Shown: piece by piece, positions 42,657 through 51,756 of the stretch
Position numbering within the stretch: position 1 is the stretch's first letter
How the letters are laid out: every line of letters begins with the position of its first letter
NCBI RefSeq assembly: GCF_021605415.1
Contig: NZ_WKEQ01000026.1
Span: 1-64,000 of the forward strand
Origin: Pseudomonas syringae
GTDB lineage: Bacteria > Pseudomonadota > Gammaproteobacteria > Pseudomonadales > Pseudomonadaceae
Length of the DNA stretch: 64,000 bases
Direction: 5' to 3'
Position numbers and translations under genes: made by a program
The notes under the pieces: generated by a model
What the model was told of the DNA's origin: nothing
Database searches by the model: none
The model's input: the letters and a program-made list of their open reading frames with translations, nothing else

Positions 42657-44171
42657 ATGAAGCGCAAGAACATTCTTTTCATCATGGCCGATCAAATGGC
42701 CGCGCCAATGTTGCCGTTCTACGGCCCTTCGCCTATCAAATTGCCCAATCTTTCCCGTCTCGCCGCCCAAGGCGTGGTGTTCGACGCCGCGTATTGCAAC
42801 AGCCCGCTGTGCGCGCCTTCGCGGTTCACCCTAGTCAGCGGCCAGTTGCCGAGCAAGATCGGCGCTTACGACAACGCTGCCGATTTCCCCGCCGATGTGC
42901 CGACCTATGCCCACTACCTGCGCCGCCTCGGCTACCGCACGGCCCTGTCGGGCAAGATGCATTTCTGCGGCCCGGATCAATTGCACGGTTATGAAGAGCG
43001 CCTGACCAGCGACATCTATCCGGCCGACTACGGCTGGTCCGTCAATTGGGACGAACCGGACGTGCGTCCGAGTTGGTATCACAACATGTCTTCGGTGCTG
43101 CAAGCCGGGCCGTGCGTGCGCACCAATCAGCTCGATTTCGACGAAGAAGTGGTGTTCAAGGCCCAGCAATACTTGTTCGATCACATTCGCGAAGACGGCG
43201 ACCAGCCGTTTTGCCTGACCGTGTCGATGACTCACCCGCACGATCCGTACACGATCCCCAAGGCGTTTTGGGATTTGTACGAAGACAGCGAAATTCCGAT
43301 GCCGGAAACCCCGGATCAACACTCGTTTGATCCGCATTCCCAGCGTTTGCTCAAGGTCTACGACCTGTGGGACAAGCCGCTGCCTGTGGATAAAATCCGC
43401 GATGCACGCCGCGCCTATTTCGGTGCCTGCAGCTATATCGACAGCAACGTCGGCAAACTCCTGCAAACCCTCGAGGATACCGGGCTGATCGACGACACCA
43501 TCATCGTCTTCTCCGGTGACCACGGCGACATGCTCGGCGAAAAAGGCCTCTGGTACAAAATGCACTGGTATGAAATGGCCGCCCGCGTGCCGCTGTTGAT
43601 CAGTGCGCCGGGACAGTTTGCTGCCGCCCGTGTCAGCGCTGCAGTGTCCACCGCCGACCTGCTGCCGACTTTCGTCGAGTTGGGGGGCGGCAGCCTGGAG
43701 CCGGATCTGCCACTGGATGGCCGTTCGTTGGTGCCACATTTGCAAGGGCAGGGCGGCCACGACGAAGTATTCGGCGAGTACATGGCCGAAGGCACAGTCA
43801 GCCCGTTGATGATGATCCGTCGCGGTGCGTACAAATTTATCTACAGCGAAACCGACCCTTGCCTACTCTTCGACGTAGACAACGATCCACGGGAACTGGA
43901 AGAACTCAGTCAGTCGCCGACGCATCGTCCGCTGTTCGACGATTTCCTCGCCGAAGCACGGGCCAAATGGGACATCCCGGCGATCCACCGAGATGTTCTG
44001 CAAAGCCAGCGCCGTCGGCGATTCGTCGCCCAGGCGCTGACCCTCGGCAAGCTGAAGAGCTGGGATCACCAGCCGCTGGTGGACGCCAGTCAGCAGTACA
44101 TGCGCAACCACATCGACCTCGATGATCTGGAGCGTAAAGCACGTTATCCACAACCCTGCCAAAACCAATAA
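42657..44171 (+). CDS. betC: choline-sulfatase BetC
   Basis: A 504-residue alkaline-phosphatase-superfamily sulfatase that hydrolyses choline-O-sulfate to choline and sulfate. The N-terminal FIMADQMAAPMLPFYG holds metal ligands. The formylglycine signature C-A-P-S-R has its Cys at residue 52, and DHGDMLGEKGLW supplies further ligands. The last ~50 residues (RRFVAQALTLGKLKSWDHQP) are the C-terminal domain special to choline sulfatases. I use ATG 42657; ATG 42639 is also in frame and neither has a strong ribosome site. choX follows 16 bases after its stop. Confidence 0.94.
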   Translation: MKRKNILFIMADQMAAPMLPFYGPSPIKLPNLSRLAAQGVVFDAAYCNSPLCAPSRFTLVSGQLPSKIGAYDNAADFPADVPTYAHYLRRLGYRTALSGKMHFCGPDQLHGYEERLTSDIYPADYGWSVNWDEPDVRPSWYHNMSSVLQAGPCVRTNQLDFDEEVVFKAQQYLFDHIREDGDQPFCLTVSMTHPHDPYTIPKAFWDLYEDSEIPMPETPDQHSFDPHSQRLLKVYDLWDKPLPVDKIRDARRAYFGACSYIDSNVGKLLQTLEDTGLIDDTIIVFSGDHGDMLGEKGLWYKMHWYEMAARVPLLISAPGQFAAARVSAAVSTADLLPTFVELGGGSLEPDLPLDGRSLVPHLQGQGGHDEVFGEYMAEGTVSPLMMIRRGAYKFIYSETDPCLLFDVDNDPRELEELSQSPTHRPLFDDFLAEARAKWDIPAIHRDVLQSQRRRRFVAQALTLGKLKSWDHQPLVDASQQYMRNHIDLDDLERKARYPQPCQNQ

Positions 44172-44205
44172 TGTTAAGGGGAAGTCCATGCGTAAGTTAT
44201 CCACA
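44144..44205. promoter_or_regulatory. two perfect DnaA boxes at the betC-choX junction
   Basis: TTATCCACA occurs at 44144-44152 and 44197-44205, same orientation, starts 53 bases apart. The first is in the betC 3' end and the second at codons 4-7 of choX. They belong to a wider enrichment of this 9-mer in the right third of the window. Function is not shown. Confidence 0.5.
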
Positions 44206-45108
44206 GTAGTGACGGTCAGCCTGCTGGCTCTGGGCAGTGCCTCGGCATTTGCCGAGCAAAGCTGCGAAACGGTGAGGATGGCCGACCCCGGCTGGAGCGA
44301 CATTGCCGCGACCAACGCCATCACCGGGTTTCTGCTGGACGGCATGGGCTACAAGGCCAAGGTCGACACCCTCGCGGTGCCGATCACCTTTGGCGGTTTG
44401 AAGGATGGCCAAGTGGACGTATTCCTCGGCAACTGGATGCCGGCGCAGCAAGGCTTCTACGACAAGTTCGTGGCCACCGGCGACGTCACCCAGTTGGCGA
44501 AAAACCTCGACGGAACCGAATTCACCCTGGCCGTGCCGGACTATGTCTGGGACGCGGGTGTGCGTAACTTTTCGGATCTGAACAAGTTCGCTGACAAGTT
44601 CGACAAGAAGATCTACGGCATCGGCTCCGGCGCGCCGGCGAACATCTCGTTGCAGGAAATCATCAAGAAGAACGACTTCGACATGGGCGGGTGGAAACTG
44701 GTCGAGTCCAGCGAGCAGGCGATGTTGGCCGAAGTGTCGCGGGCAGTGAAGAAACAGAAATTCGTCACGTTCCTTGGCTGGACGCCACACCCGATGAACG
44801 TGCAACTCAAAATGCATTACTTGAAGGGCGGCGAGAAATATTTCGGCGATACCGGCAGCGTGCACACCCTGACGCGCAAGGGATACGCGGAGGCTTGTCC
44901 GAATGTGGGCAAGTTGCTGACCAACCTGTCGTTCACTCAAGACATGGAAAACAGCATCATGGCCGAGGTGGTGAACAAAAAAGTCAGCAATGCCGCTGCG
45001 GCGAAGGCGTGGATCAAGGCCAATCCGGCCGTGTTGGACAAATGGCTGGACGGAGTCAAGACCGCTGACGGCAAAGATGCGTTGGCGGCGGTGAAAGCCA
45101 AGCTTTGA
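44188..45108 (+). CDS. choX: choline ABC transporter substrate-binding protein ChoX
   Basis: A 306-residue periplasmic binding protein of the OpuAC/ProX family for choline (and acetylcholine in relatives). The signal peptide ends at SAFA near residue 22. Family landmarks are RMADPGWSDIAATNAITGFLL, VDVFLGNWMPAQQ and GWTPHPMN, whose aromatic residues build the quaternary-ammonium cage. ATG 44188 has AAGGGGAAG ahead. No permease or ATPase gene is adjacent, so it probably uses a transporter encoded elsewhere, as the orphan binding proteins of the CbcXWV system do. Confidence 0.9.
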   Translation: MRKLSTVVTVSLLALGSASAFAEQSCETVRMADPGWSDIAATNAITGFLLDGMGYKAKVDTLAVPITFGGLKDGQVDVFLGNWMPAQQGFYDKFVATGDVTQLAKNLDGTEFTLAVPDYVWDAGVRNFSDLNKFADKFDKKIYGIGSGAPANISLQEIIKKNDFDMGGWKLVESSEQAMLAEVSRAVKKQKFVTFLGWTPHPMNVQLKMHYLKGGEKYFGDTGSVHTLTRKGYAEACPNVGKLLTNLSFTQDMENSIMAEVVNKKVSNAAAAKAWIKANPAVLDKWLDGVKTADGKDALAAVKAKL

Positions 45109-45111
45109 TTC

Positions 45112-45231
45112 TGATCGTTCCCACGCTCTGCGTGGGAACGCTGCCCGGGGCGCTCCGCGTCCCACTCAAGAGCCGAACGCGGAGCGTGCGTTGATGCATT
45201 CCCACCCAGCGCATGGGAACGATCGCGTCTC
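45112..45231. repeat. extragenic palindromic repeat, GATCGTTCCCACGC type
   Basis: GATCGTTCCCACGC and a complementary CGCATGGGAACGATC bound the element (45115-45230). Inside are nested inverted repeats TTCCCACGCTCTGCGTGGGAA and GGGGCGCTCCGCGTCCC with GAACGCGGAGCGT. This family differs from the other REP pairs of the window. It separates choX from the sulfate transporter gene and could weaken read-through. Confidence 0.75.
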
Positions 45232-45271
45232 AGCCTGATACTCTTTCGCAAAACGTCCACCGAGAGGATCC

Positions 45272-46840
45272 ATGGCCCTCCCCAGTCGCCACTCACTGTT
45301 CCCGTTTCTGAGCTGGCTCCCCCGACAAACCCGCGCCAGCGTCGGTCGCGACCTGATCGTCGGCCTCAGCGGCGCGATCCTGGCGTTGCCCCAATCGATT
45401 GCCTACGCGCTGATTGCCGGTCTCCCACCCGAATACGGTCTCTACGCCGCAATCATCCCGGTGCTGATCGCTTGCCTGTGGGGTTCGTCCTGGCACCTGA
45501 TTTGTGGCCCGACTGCCGCGATTTCCATCGTGTTGTTCGCCAGCGTCAGCCCGTTGGCCGTGCCCGCTTCCGATGACTACATCACCCTGATCCTGTTGCT
45601 GACCCTGTTGGCCGGGATTTTCCAGTGGCTGCTCGGCCTGTTGCGCTTCGGCGCGCTGGTCAATTTCGTTTCGCACTCAGTGGTGCTCGGCTTCACCCTT
45701 GGCGCGGCGGTGGTGATTGCCATCGGCCAGCTGCCGAACCTGCTGGGACTGGATCTGCCGGCGAAGGCGACGGCGCTGTCCAGCCTGATGGATCTGATCC
45801 ACCACTTGCGGGCTGTGGATAAACCCTCGCTGATCCTTGGCCTGGCCACTGTCGTCGTCGGTGTCGCCCTCAAACGCTTGCTGCCAAGATGGCCAACACT
45901 GTTGATGACGCTGGTGCTCGCCAGTCTGGTGGTGTGGCTGTGGCCGGCGATGTTCGGCCATGTGCATCTGGTCAGTGCGTTTGTCGGGCGTCTGCCGCCG
46001 TTCAGTGCGCTGCCGCTGGACATCGATCTGATCCTGCGACTGCTGCCGAGCGCGGTGGCGGTGGGCATGCTCGGACTGGTGACCAGCCTGTCGATTGCCC
46101 GATCGATTTCCGCGCGTTCGCAGCAGTTGCTCGACGCCAATCAGGAAGTCCGCGCTCAGGGTTTATCCAACATTGTCGGTGCGTTCTTTTCCGGCTCGCT
46201 GTCCGCCGGCTCGTTCACCCGTTCCGGGCTCAGCTATGAGGCCGGCGCCTGCTCGCCGCTGGCGGGGGTGTTTTCGGCGATCTGGGTGGCGCTGTTCGCA
46301 ATTTTCGGCGCGGGGCTGATCGCGCACATTCCAATTCCGGCCATGGCGGGGAGCATTTTGCTGATTGCCTGGGGGTTGGTGGATCATCGCGGCATTCGCG
46401 CGTTGCTGCGGGTCAGCCGCGCCGAATTCGTGGTCATGGCGCTGACGTGCCTCGCGACGTTGCTGCTGGAATTGCAGACTGCGATCTACGCCGGAGTGCT
46501 GGCATCGCTGTTTTTCTACCTCAAACGCACTTCGCAACCGCGTGTGCAGCATTGGCGCGACGGCGAGGACGATGTGCTGCGCGTCGGCGGCTCGATCTTT
46601 TTCGGCGCCAGCCATTACCTGCAAGTGCGTCTGCAACGCATGCACGGCGCGCGGGTGGTGATTGAGGCGCAGCAGATCAACTTCATCGACTATTCAGGGG
46701 TGGAGATGCTGCATCAGGAGGCGCGGCGATTGCTGAGTCAGCAGCGCAGCCTGACCTTGCGCCAGGCGCGGCCGCAGGTGGTGGAAGAATTGAGAAAGCT
46801 GGAAGGGCCGGAGAAATGCCCGATCCGGTTTGAGGATTGA
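45272..46840 (+). CDS. SulP-family sulfate/anion transporter with STAS domain
   Basis: A 522-residue inner-membrane transporter with ten or more helices and the SulP start DLIVGLSGAILALPQSIAYALIAGLPPEYGLYAAI. Later markers are ANIVG-like LSNIVGAFFSGSLSAGSFTRSG and a cytoplasmic STAS domain (~420-515; VLRVGGSIFFGASHYL, NFIDYSGVEMLHQEARRL). It probably moves sulfate. Directly downstream of choline sulfatase, a natural role is to handle the sulfate released or supplied, though direction cannot be read from sequence. GAGAGGATCC precedes the ATG. Confidence 0.88.
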   Translation: MALPSRHSLFPFLSWLPRQTRASVGRDLIVGLSGAILALPQSIAYALIAGLPPEYGLYAAIIPVLIACLWGSSWHLICGPTAAISIVLFASVSPLAVPASDDYITLILLLTLLAGIFQWLLGLLRFGALVNFVSHSVVLGFTLGAAVVIAIGQLPNLLGLDLPAKATALSSLMDLIHHLRAVDKPSLILGLATVVVGVALKRLLPRWPTLLMTLVLASLVVWLWPAMFGHVHLVSAFVGRLPPFSALPLDIDLILRLLPSAVAVGMLGLVTSLSIARSISARSQQLLDANQEVRAQGLSNIVGAFFSGSLSAGSFTRSGLSYEAGACSPLAGVFSAIWVALFAIFGAGLIAHIPIPAMAGSILLIAWGLVDHRGIRALLRVSRAEFVVMALTCLATLLLELQTAIYAGVLASLFFYLKRTSQPRVQHWRDGEDDVLRVGGSIFFGASHYLQVRLQRMHGARVVIEAQQINFIDYSGVEMLHQEARRLLSQQRSLTLRQARPQVVEELRKLEGPEKCPIRFED

Positions 46841-46861
46841 TCTGATATCCGTGTCGACTTC

Positions 46862-46927
46862 AATCGCTGGCAAGCCAGCTCCCACAGGGATTTAGGTGAT
46901 CCTTGTGGGAGCTGGCTTGCCAGCGAT
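46862..46927. repeat. REP pair (GCTGGCTTGCCAGCGAT type)
   Basis: Near-perfect inverted copies (46862-46888, 46901-46927) with a 12-base spacer lie between the convergent SulP and aroE genes, ending four bases from the aroE stop codon. Confidence 0.88.
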
Positions 46928-46931
46928 GCTC

Positions 46932-47753
46932 TTAAAGGGCCAACTGACGGCGCAGTTCGGCCAGCACTGGCGCCGTGTCCGGGCGCACGCCGCGCCACAG
47001 GAAGAACGCTTCCGCCGCCTGCTCGGCCAGCATGCCCAAGCCATCCATCGACACCGCCGCGCCGTGTTCCGTGGCCCAACGGCAAAACGCCGTCGGTTCC
47101 TTGCCGTACATCATGTCGTAGCACAGGGTTTTGCCCGGCTCGATCAGGCTCGGTGCAATCGGCGGGACATCGCCGGTGAGGCTGGCGGACGTGGCGTTGA
47201 TGATCACGTCGACCGGTTCAAACAACCAGTCGAATCCGCTGGCCGATACCGGCCCCAAGTCGCTGAACAACTCTGCCAGCAGCTCAGCCTTGTCCACGGT
47301 GCGGTTGGCGATGATGACCGAGTCAGGTTTTTCCGCCAGCAACGGCTCCAGTGCCCCGCGCACCGCGCCGCCCGCGCCAAGCAACAGAATGCGCTTGCCG
47401 GTCAGGCTGAATCCGGCGTTGACCGTCAGATCCCGCACCAGCCCGGCGCCATCGGTGTTATCGCCCAGCAACGAACCGTCGGCCAGTTTGCTTAAGGTGT
47501 TCACCGCTCCGGCACGCTGGGCGCGGGCGGTCAGGCTGTCAGCCAGGCGATAGGCGTCTTCCTTGAACGGCACCGTGACATTGGCGCCGCGACCCTCGCG
47601 GAAAAACGCCGTGGCGCAGCCGGAAAAATCATCAAGCGGCGCCAGCACAGTGGCGTAATCGAGGCGTTGGCCGGTCTGTTCGGCAAACCGTGTGTGAATC
47701 ATCGGCGACTTGCTGTGGCCGATCGGATTACCGAAAACGACGTAACGATCCAT
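46932..47753 (-). CDS. aroE: shikimate dehydrogenase AroE
   Basis: A 273-residue NADP-dependent enzyme reducing 3-dehydroshikimate to shikimate. The substrate-binding N-terminus is VFGNPIGHSKSPMIH, with NVTVPFKEDA carrying the catalytic Lys and GDNTDGAGLVRDL the Asp. The Rossmann motif is LLGAGGAVRGAL, followed by NRTVDKA for NADP. I chose ATG 47753, with GAGGA six bases upstream; ATG 47759 would sit directly against it. It starts nine bases after hemF ends, as a hemF-aroE unit. Confidence 0.95.
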   Translation of the reverse strand: MDRYVVFGNPIGHSKSPMIHTRFAEQTGQRLDYATVLAPLDDFSGCATAFFREGRGANVTVPFKEDAYRLADSLTARAQRAGAVNTLSKLADGSLLGDNTDGAGLVRDLTVNAGFSLTGKRILLLGAGGAVRGALEPLLAEKPDSVIIANRTVDKAELLAELFSDLGPVSASGFDWLFEPVDVIINATSASLTGDVPPIAPSLIEPGKTLCYDMMYGKEPTAFCRWATEHGAAVSMDGLGMLAEQAAEAFFLWRGVRPDTAPVLAELRRQLAL

Positions 47754-47762
47754 CGACATTCC

Positions 47763-48677
47763 TCAGACCTCGGCCAGCCAGTCGCGATCCTGCAGGAAAT
47801 ACTCGGTCAGGCGCGCTTCTTCACTGCCAGGCTCGGCTTTCCAGTCGTAGCCCCAGCGCACTTGCGGCGGCAGCGACATGAGGATCGATTCGGTACGCCC
47901 GCCCGATTGCAGGCCGAACAGCGTGCCACGGTCGTAAACCAGGTTGAACTCGACGTAGCGGCCACGGCGGAACTCCTGGAACTCGCGCTGCTGGGCGGTG
48001 AACGCATCATCCTTGCGGCGCTGCACGATGGGCAGGTAGGCGTCGATGTAGGCGTCACCGATGGCGCGCATGAAGGCGAAACTGGTGTCGAAGTCCCATT
48101 CGTTCAGGTCATCGAAGAACAGGCCGCCGATGCCGCGTGGCTCATGGCGATGTTTGATGTGGAAATAGGTGTCGCACCAGGCCTTGTAGCGCGGGTAGAC
48201 GTCCGCACCGAACGGCGCGCAGGCCTGCTCGGCAACGCGGTGCCAGTGGATGCAGTCTTCTTCGTTGCCGTAATACGGCGTCAGGTCGAAGCCGCCGCCG
48301 AACCACCAGACCGGCTCTTCACCCTCCTTCTCGGCGATGAAAAAGCGCACGTTGGCGTGGGACGTCGGCACATGCGGGTTGTGCGGGTGGATCACCAGCG
48401 ACACGCCGAGGGCTTCGAAGCCGCGACCAGCCAGTTCCGGGCGATGGGCGCTGGCGGACGGTGGCAGGCCGCTGCCGTAGACGTGGGAAAAGTTGACGCC
48501 GCCCTTTTCGATCAGCGTGCCGTTTTCGATCACTCGGGTGCGCCCGCCACCGCCGGCCGGCCGCGTCCAGGCGTCTTCAACGAAGCGGGTCGCGGGCTCG
48601 AAGGTTTCCAGCGCGGCGCAGATGCGGTCTTGCAGGTCGAGCAGGTACGCCTTTACGGCGTCGGTGCGGGTCGTCAT
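47763..48677 (-). CDS. hemF: oxygen-dependent coproporphyrinogen III oxidase HemF
   Basis: A 304-residue haem-synthesis enzyme that oxidatively decarboxylates coproporphyrinogen III under aerobic conditions. Signatures are WTRPAGGGGRTRVIENG, GVNFSHVYG, FGGGFDLTPYYG, CHIKHRHEPRGIGGLFFDD (family form in this protein begins FHIKHRHE), and RYVEFNLVYDRGTLFGLQSGGR. ATG 48677 has AAGGGG upstream; the longer frame has no start signal. The upstream 196-bp gap to divergent qor holds a GC-rich palindrome (CGCCCGCC region) and no clear Anr/FNR box. Confidence 0.95.
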   Translation of the reverse strand: MTTRTDAVKAYLLDLQDRICAALETFEPATRFVEDAWTRPAGGGGRTRVIENGTLIEKGGVNFSHVYGSGLPPSASAHRPELAGRGFEALGVSLVIHPHNPHVPTSHANVRFFIAEKEGEEPVWWFGGGFDLTPYYGNEEDCIHWHRVAEQACAPFGADVYPRYKAWCDTYFHIKHRHEPRGIGGLFFDDLNEWDFDTSFAFMRAIGDAYIDAYLPIVQRRKDDAFTAQQREFQEFRRGRYVEFNLVYDRGTLFGLQSGGRTESILMSLPPQVRWGYDWKAEPGSEEARLTEYFLQDRDWLAEV

Positions 48678-48873
48678 GGCATCCCCTTGGATCGAAGCAA
48701 AAACAGATCGGGCAAAAACGGCGCGGCGCCCCGCCAGTCGGGCGGGCGGCGCAAATCGGCGCGTAGCATACCACCGCAGGCGGGCGCGCCGCAGTTGACG
48801 AAGATCAAGCATGGGAGTTCGATAGGGCGCTTCGTGTGACATTTTCACTGACTGAAACCCAAGGAGTAGGCAG

Positions 48874-49851
48874 ATGGCAAAACGTATCCAGTTCCGTGCC
48901 CATGGCGGCCCCGAAGTGCTTGAGTACGTCGACTTCCAACCCGCCGAACCGGGCCCGCAACAGGTTCGAGTGAGCAACAAAGCCATCGGCCTGAATTTCA
49001 TCGACACGTATTACCGCAGCGGCCTCTATGCGCCGCCGACCCTGCCGTCCGGACTGGGCGCGGAAGGCGCGGGCGTCGTCGACGCGGTGGGCAGCGAAGT
49101 CACTCGCTTCAAGGTGGGTGATCGCGTGGCGTACGGCAGCGGCCCGCTCGGCGCCTACAGCGACGTTCACGTCTTGCCCGAAGCCAACCTGGTGCACCTG
49201 CCGGACGCCATCGACTTCGAAACCGCCGCCGGGGTGATGCTCAAAGGCCTGACCGTGCAGTACCTGCTGCGTCAGACATATGAACTGAAGGGTGGCGAAA
49301 CCATCCTGTTCCACGCAGCGGCCGGTGGCGTCGGGTCGCTGGCCTGCCAGTGGGCAAAATCGCTGGGTGTGAAGCTGATCGGCACGGTCAGCTCCGCCGA
49401 GAAAGCGGCACTGGCCAAGGCCAACGGTGCGTGGGAAACCATCGATTACAGCCACGAGAACGTGGCGCAGCGTGTGCTGGAATTGACCGACGGCAAGAAA
49501 GTCCCGGTGGTCTACGATGGCGTCGGCAAGGACACCTGGCTGACGTCGCTGGACAGCGTCGCACCGCGTGGCCTGGTAGTGAGTTTTGGTAATGCCTCGG
49601 GTGCGGTGGATGGCGTGAACCTGGGGATTCTCGCAGCAAAAGGCTCGCTGTACGTGACCCGCCCGACGCTGGCGACTTACGCCAACAACGCGCAGAACCT
49701 GCAAAGCATGGCTGATGAGCTGTTCGGGATGATCACCAGCGGCAAGCTGAAAGTGGACATCAGCCAGCGTTACACGCTGGCTGAGGCAGCGAAGGCGCAG
49801 ACCGAGTTGTCGGCGCGGCGCACGACCGGCTCGACCATTTTGTTGCCTTAA
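48874..49851 (+). CDS. qor: NADPH:quinone oxidoreductase Qor
   Basis: A 325-residue zinc-free medium-chain reductase acting on quinones with NADPH. The N-terminus AKRIQFRAHGGPEVLEYVDF, the GLNFIDTYYRSGLY motif and the nucleotide-binding AAAGGVGSLACQWAKSLG (~150-167) match quinone oxidoreductases. The Zn-binding Cys residues of alcohol dehydrogenases are absent. AAGGAG lies nine bases before the ATG. It is divergent from hemF. Confidence 0.93.
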   Translation: MAKRIQFRAHGGPEVLEYVDFQPAEPGPQQVRVSNKAIGLNFIDTYYRSGLYAPPTLPSGLGAEGAGVVDAVGSEVTRFKVGDRVAYGSGPLGAYSDVHVLPEANLVHLPDAIDFETAAGVMLKGLTVQYLLRQTYELKGGETILFHAAAGGVGSLACQWAKSLGVKLIGTVSSAEKAALAKANGAWETIDYSHENVAQRVLELTDGKKVPVVYDGVGKDTWLTSLDSVAPRGLVVSFGNASGAVDGVNLGILAAKGSLYVTRPTLATYANNAQNLQSMADELFGMITSGKLKVDISQRYTLAEAAKAQTELSARRTTGSTILLP

Positions 49852-49855
49852 GGAC

Positions 49856-49955
49856 GCCATCGCTGGCAAGCCAGCTCCCACAGTGTTTTATGTCGAACAC
49901 AAAATCTGTGCACGCCGTTGAAACCTGTGGGAGCTGGCTGTCCAGCGATAGCCGC
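49856..49955. repeat. REP pair, right copy diverged
   Basis: The left copy GCCATCGCTGGCAAGCCAGC (49856 on) is standard. The inverted right copy reads GTGGGAGCTGGCTGTCCAGCG, with TG replaced by GT in the stem. It lies between convergent qor and tsaC. Confidence 0.82.
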
Positions 49956-49964
49956 AACGCGGTC

Positions 49965-50522
49965 TCAGGAGGGACGCACAACCTTGCCGGTCGCCAGATC
50001 CCGAATCAGGCTCGGGTTCTTGCGCCCACCCAACAAACCACCCAACACCAGGTCAACCTGCCCCCGGAAATACTGCTCGACCCGCAACCGCGTACGCGCC
50101 GCCGGCCGTCCTTGCGGATTGGCCGACGTCGACACCAGCGGCCCGACCAGTGCACACAAGTCCCGCACCTGCGGATGATCGCTGACCCGCAGCGCCACGG
50201 TGTCGTGCACGCCTGTGATCCATTCCGGCAACAGATTCTGATGCGGCACCAGCCAAGTGTTCGGCCCTGGCCAAGTGCTGGCCATGCGATCCATCCACAA
50301 CTCGGGGAAGTCTTCGAACAGGAAATCGAACTGGCGGATATTATCGGCCACCAGAATCAAACCCTTATCGACGGACCGGCCCTTGATCAACAGCAGCCGT
50401 TCCACCGCCTCTTCATCCCACGGATCGCAACCCAGGCCCCAGACGGCTTCGGTTGGATAGGCAATGACCGCCCCGGCGCGAATTTCCCGTGCGGCTTGCT
50501 GCACACGCCAACTGTTGACCAT
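49965..50522 (-). CDS. tsaC: threonylcarbamoyl-AMP synthase TsaC (YrdC)
   Basis: A 185-residue enzyme that makes threonylcarbamoyl-AMP for the t6A modification of tRNA. The family core is AVIAYPTEAVWGLGCDPWDEEAVERLL, then KGRSVDKGLILVADN, WPGPNTWLVP, VALRVSDHP, and VSTSANPQGRPAA. Length matches the short TsaC form. dprA lies upstream on the same strand with a 54-base gap, as in other pseudomonads. Confidence 0.95.
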   Translation of the reverse strand: MVNSWRVQQAAREIRAGAVIAYPTEAVWGLGCDPWDEEAVERLLLIKGRSVDKGLILVADNIRQFDFLFEDFPELWMDRMASTWPGPNTWLVPHQNLLPEWITGVHDTVALRVSDHPQVRDLCALVGPLVSTSANPQGRPAARTRLRVEQYFRGQVDLVLGGLLGGRKNPSLIRDLATGKVVRPS

Positions 50523-50576
50523 GAAAAAATCTCCGCAATCTGGTTTTGCGCAGTTTACCGATCTTCAATGTAAAAC

Positions 50577-51677
50577 CTAGCGCATGCGCGCAAACCAGCG
50601 CCCGCTCTCACACACGGCGCGGCCGTCCATTTCCAGTTCCGTCAACGCCGCCAGCACTTTGGGCAGCGCCCAGCCACTGCTTTCGGCCAGGGCTTCGCTT
50701 GTATGCGGAGCGGCGTGGAGCAAGCGCAGCAGCGGGTGATCCGTCGTTGCCGGCGCCTGCGATAACGCCGGATGATGCCACCCGCGCAACGCTTCAAGAA
50801 TGTGTTCGATGGTTTCCACCAGCACCGCACCATCGCGGATCAGTTGATGACAACCACGAGCGCCGGGATGGTGAATGGAACCCGGAATGGCGTAAACCTC
50901 ACGGCCCTGTTCCGCCGCCAATCGCGCGGTGATCAACGAACCGCTGGCAACACTCGCCTCAACCACCAACACGCCGAGAGACAAGCCACTGATGATCCGG
51001 TTACGTCTCGGGAAGTTGCTCGGGGTCGGCCCGGCATCAAGGGGAAACTCCGACAGCACGGCGCTGCCGTTGGCGATCATCGTGTCAGCCAGGCGTTTAT
51101 TACGCTGTGGATAAAAGTTTTCCAGACCGGTGCCGAGCACCCCGACGGTTTGCCCGCCGACATCGACGGCGGCCTGATGTGCAGCGGCATCGATGCCCAG
51201 CGCCAGCCCGCTGGTAATGACAAAACCGGCCCCGGCCAGACTGCGAGAAAATGCGGCAGCAGTGTCCATGCCCGGGCGTGAAGCACGGCGGCTGCCGACC
51301 ATCGCCAGTTGCGGTTTTTCCAGAATCAGCGGGTCGCCGGCGACAAACAGCAGCGGCGGCGGGTCGGGAATTTGCGCCAGTAGCGCCGGATAATCCGGCT
51401 GATCCCACATCAGCAAATGGTGTTCCGGACGCTCTAGCCAGCGCATCGCGTGGCTTGCGCCATCACGCACCTCGGGGTTTCGCCGCGCCTCGCCAGCCGC
51501 TGCCGGCAAACCCAATGCGCGCCAGGCACTGGCCGGGGCGCTGATGGCTTTGGAGGCTGAACCAAAGGCTTCGATGAGTTTTGAAAAACGTTTCGGACCG
51601 ATTTCCGGCAAGCGCTGCAAACGCAGACGCGCTTCCAGCTCCGCCGGGGAGACCGGCGTACAGACAGGCATCATCAT
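50577..51677 (-). CDS. dprA: DNA-processing protein DprA
   Basis: A 366-residue protein that loads RecA onto incoming single-stranded DNA during transformation. It has an N-terminal SAM-like helical region (~10-75; LQRLPEIGPKRFSKLIEAFG), the Rossmann core (~95-290; LAMVGSRRASRPG, VITSGLALGIDAAAHQAA, GSLITARLAAEQGREVYAIPG), and a C-terminal winged-helix (~310-366; EALAESSGWALPKVLAALTELEMDG). Three consecutive ATG codons (51677, 51674, 51671) are possible; AAGGA lies six bases before the first. Confidence 0.94.
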   Translation of the reverse strand: MMMPVCTPVSPAELEARLRLQRLPEIGPKRFSKLIEAFGSASKAISAPASAWRALGLPAAAGEARRNPEVRDGASHAMRWLERPEHHLLMWDQPDYPALLAQIPDPPPLLFVAGDPLILEKPQLAMVGSRRASRPGMDTAAAFSRSLAGAGFVITSGLALGIDAAAHQAAVDVGGQTVGVLGTGLENFYPQRNKRLADTMIANGSAVLSEFPLDAGPTPSNFPRRNRIISGLSLGVLVVEASVASGSLITARLAAEQGREVYAIPGSIHHPGARGCHQLIRDGAVLVETIEHILEALRGWHHPALSQAPATTDHPLLRLLHAAPHTSEALAESSGWALPKVLAALTELEMDGRAVCESGRWFARMR

Positions 51678-51756
51678 GGATCATCCTTGATCGTTATAAG
51701 CCCCGAACATTCGGGAACAAGCTGTGGATAACTCTGTTGGTAACTTGTGAAGCGAG

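Noticed and set aside
45115..45141. A ParB parS site (TGTTCCACGTGGAACA type), expected near oriC
   Set aside because: The local palindrome GTTCCCACGC-TCT-GCGTGGGAAC has extra bases and a different centre, and it belongs to a repeat element. No parS match was seen elsewhere in the window.
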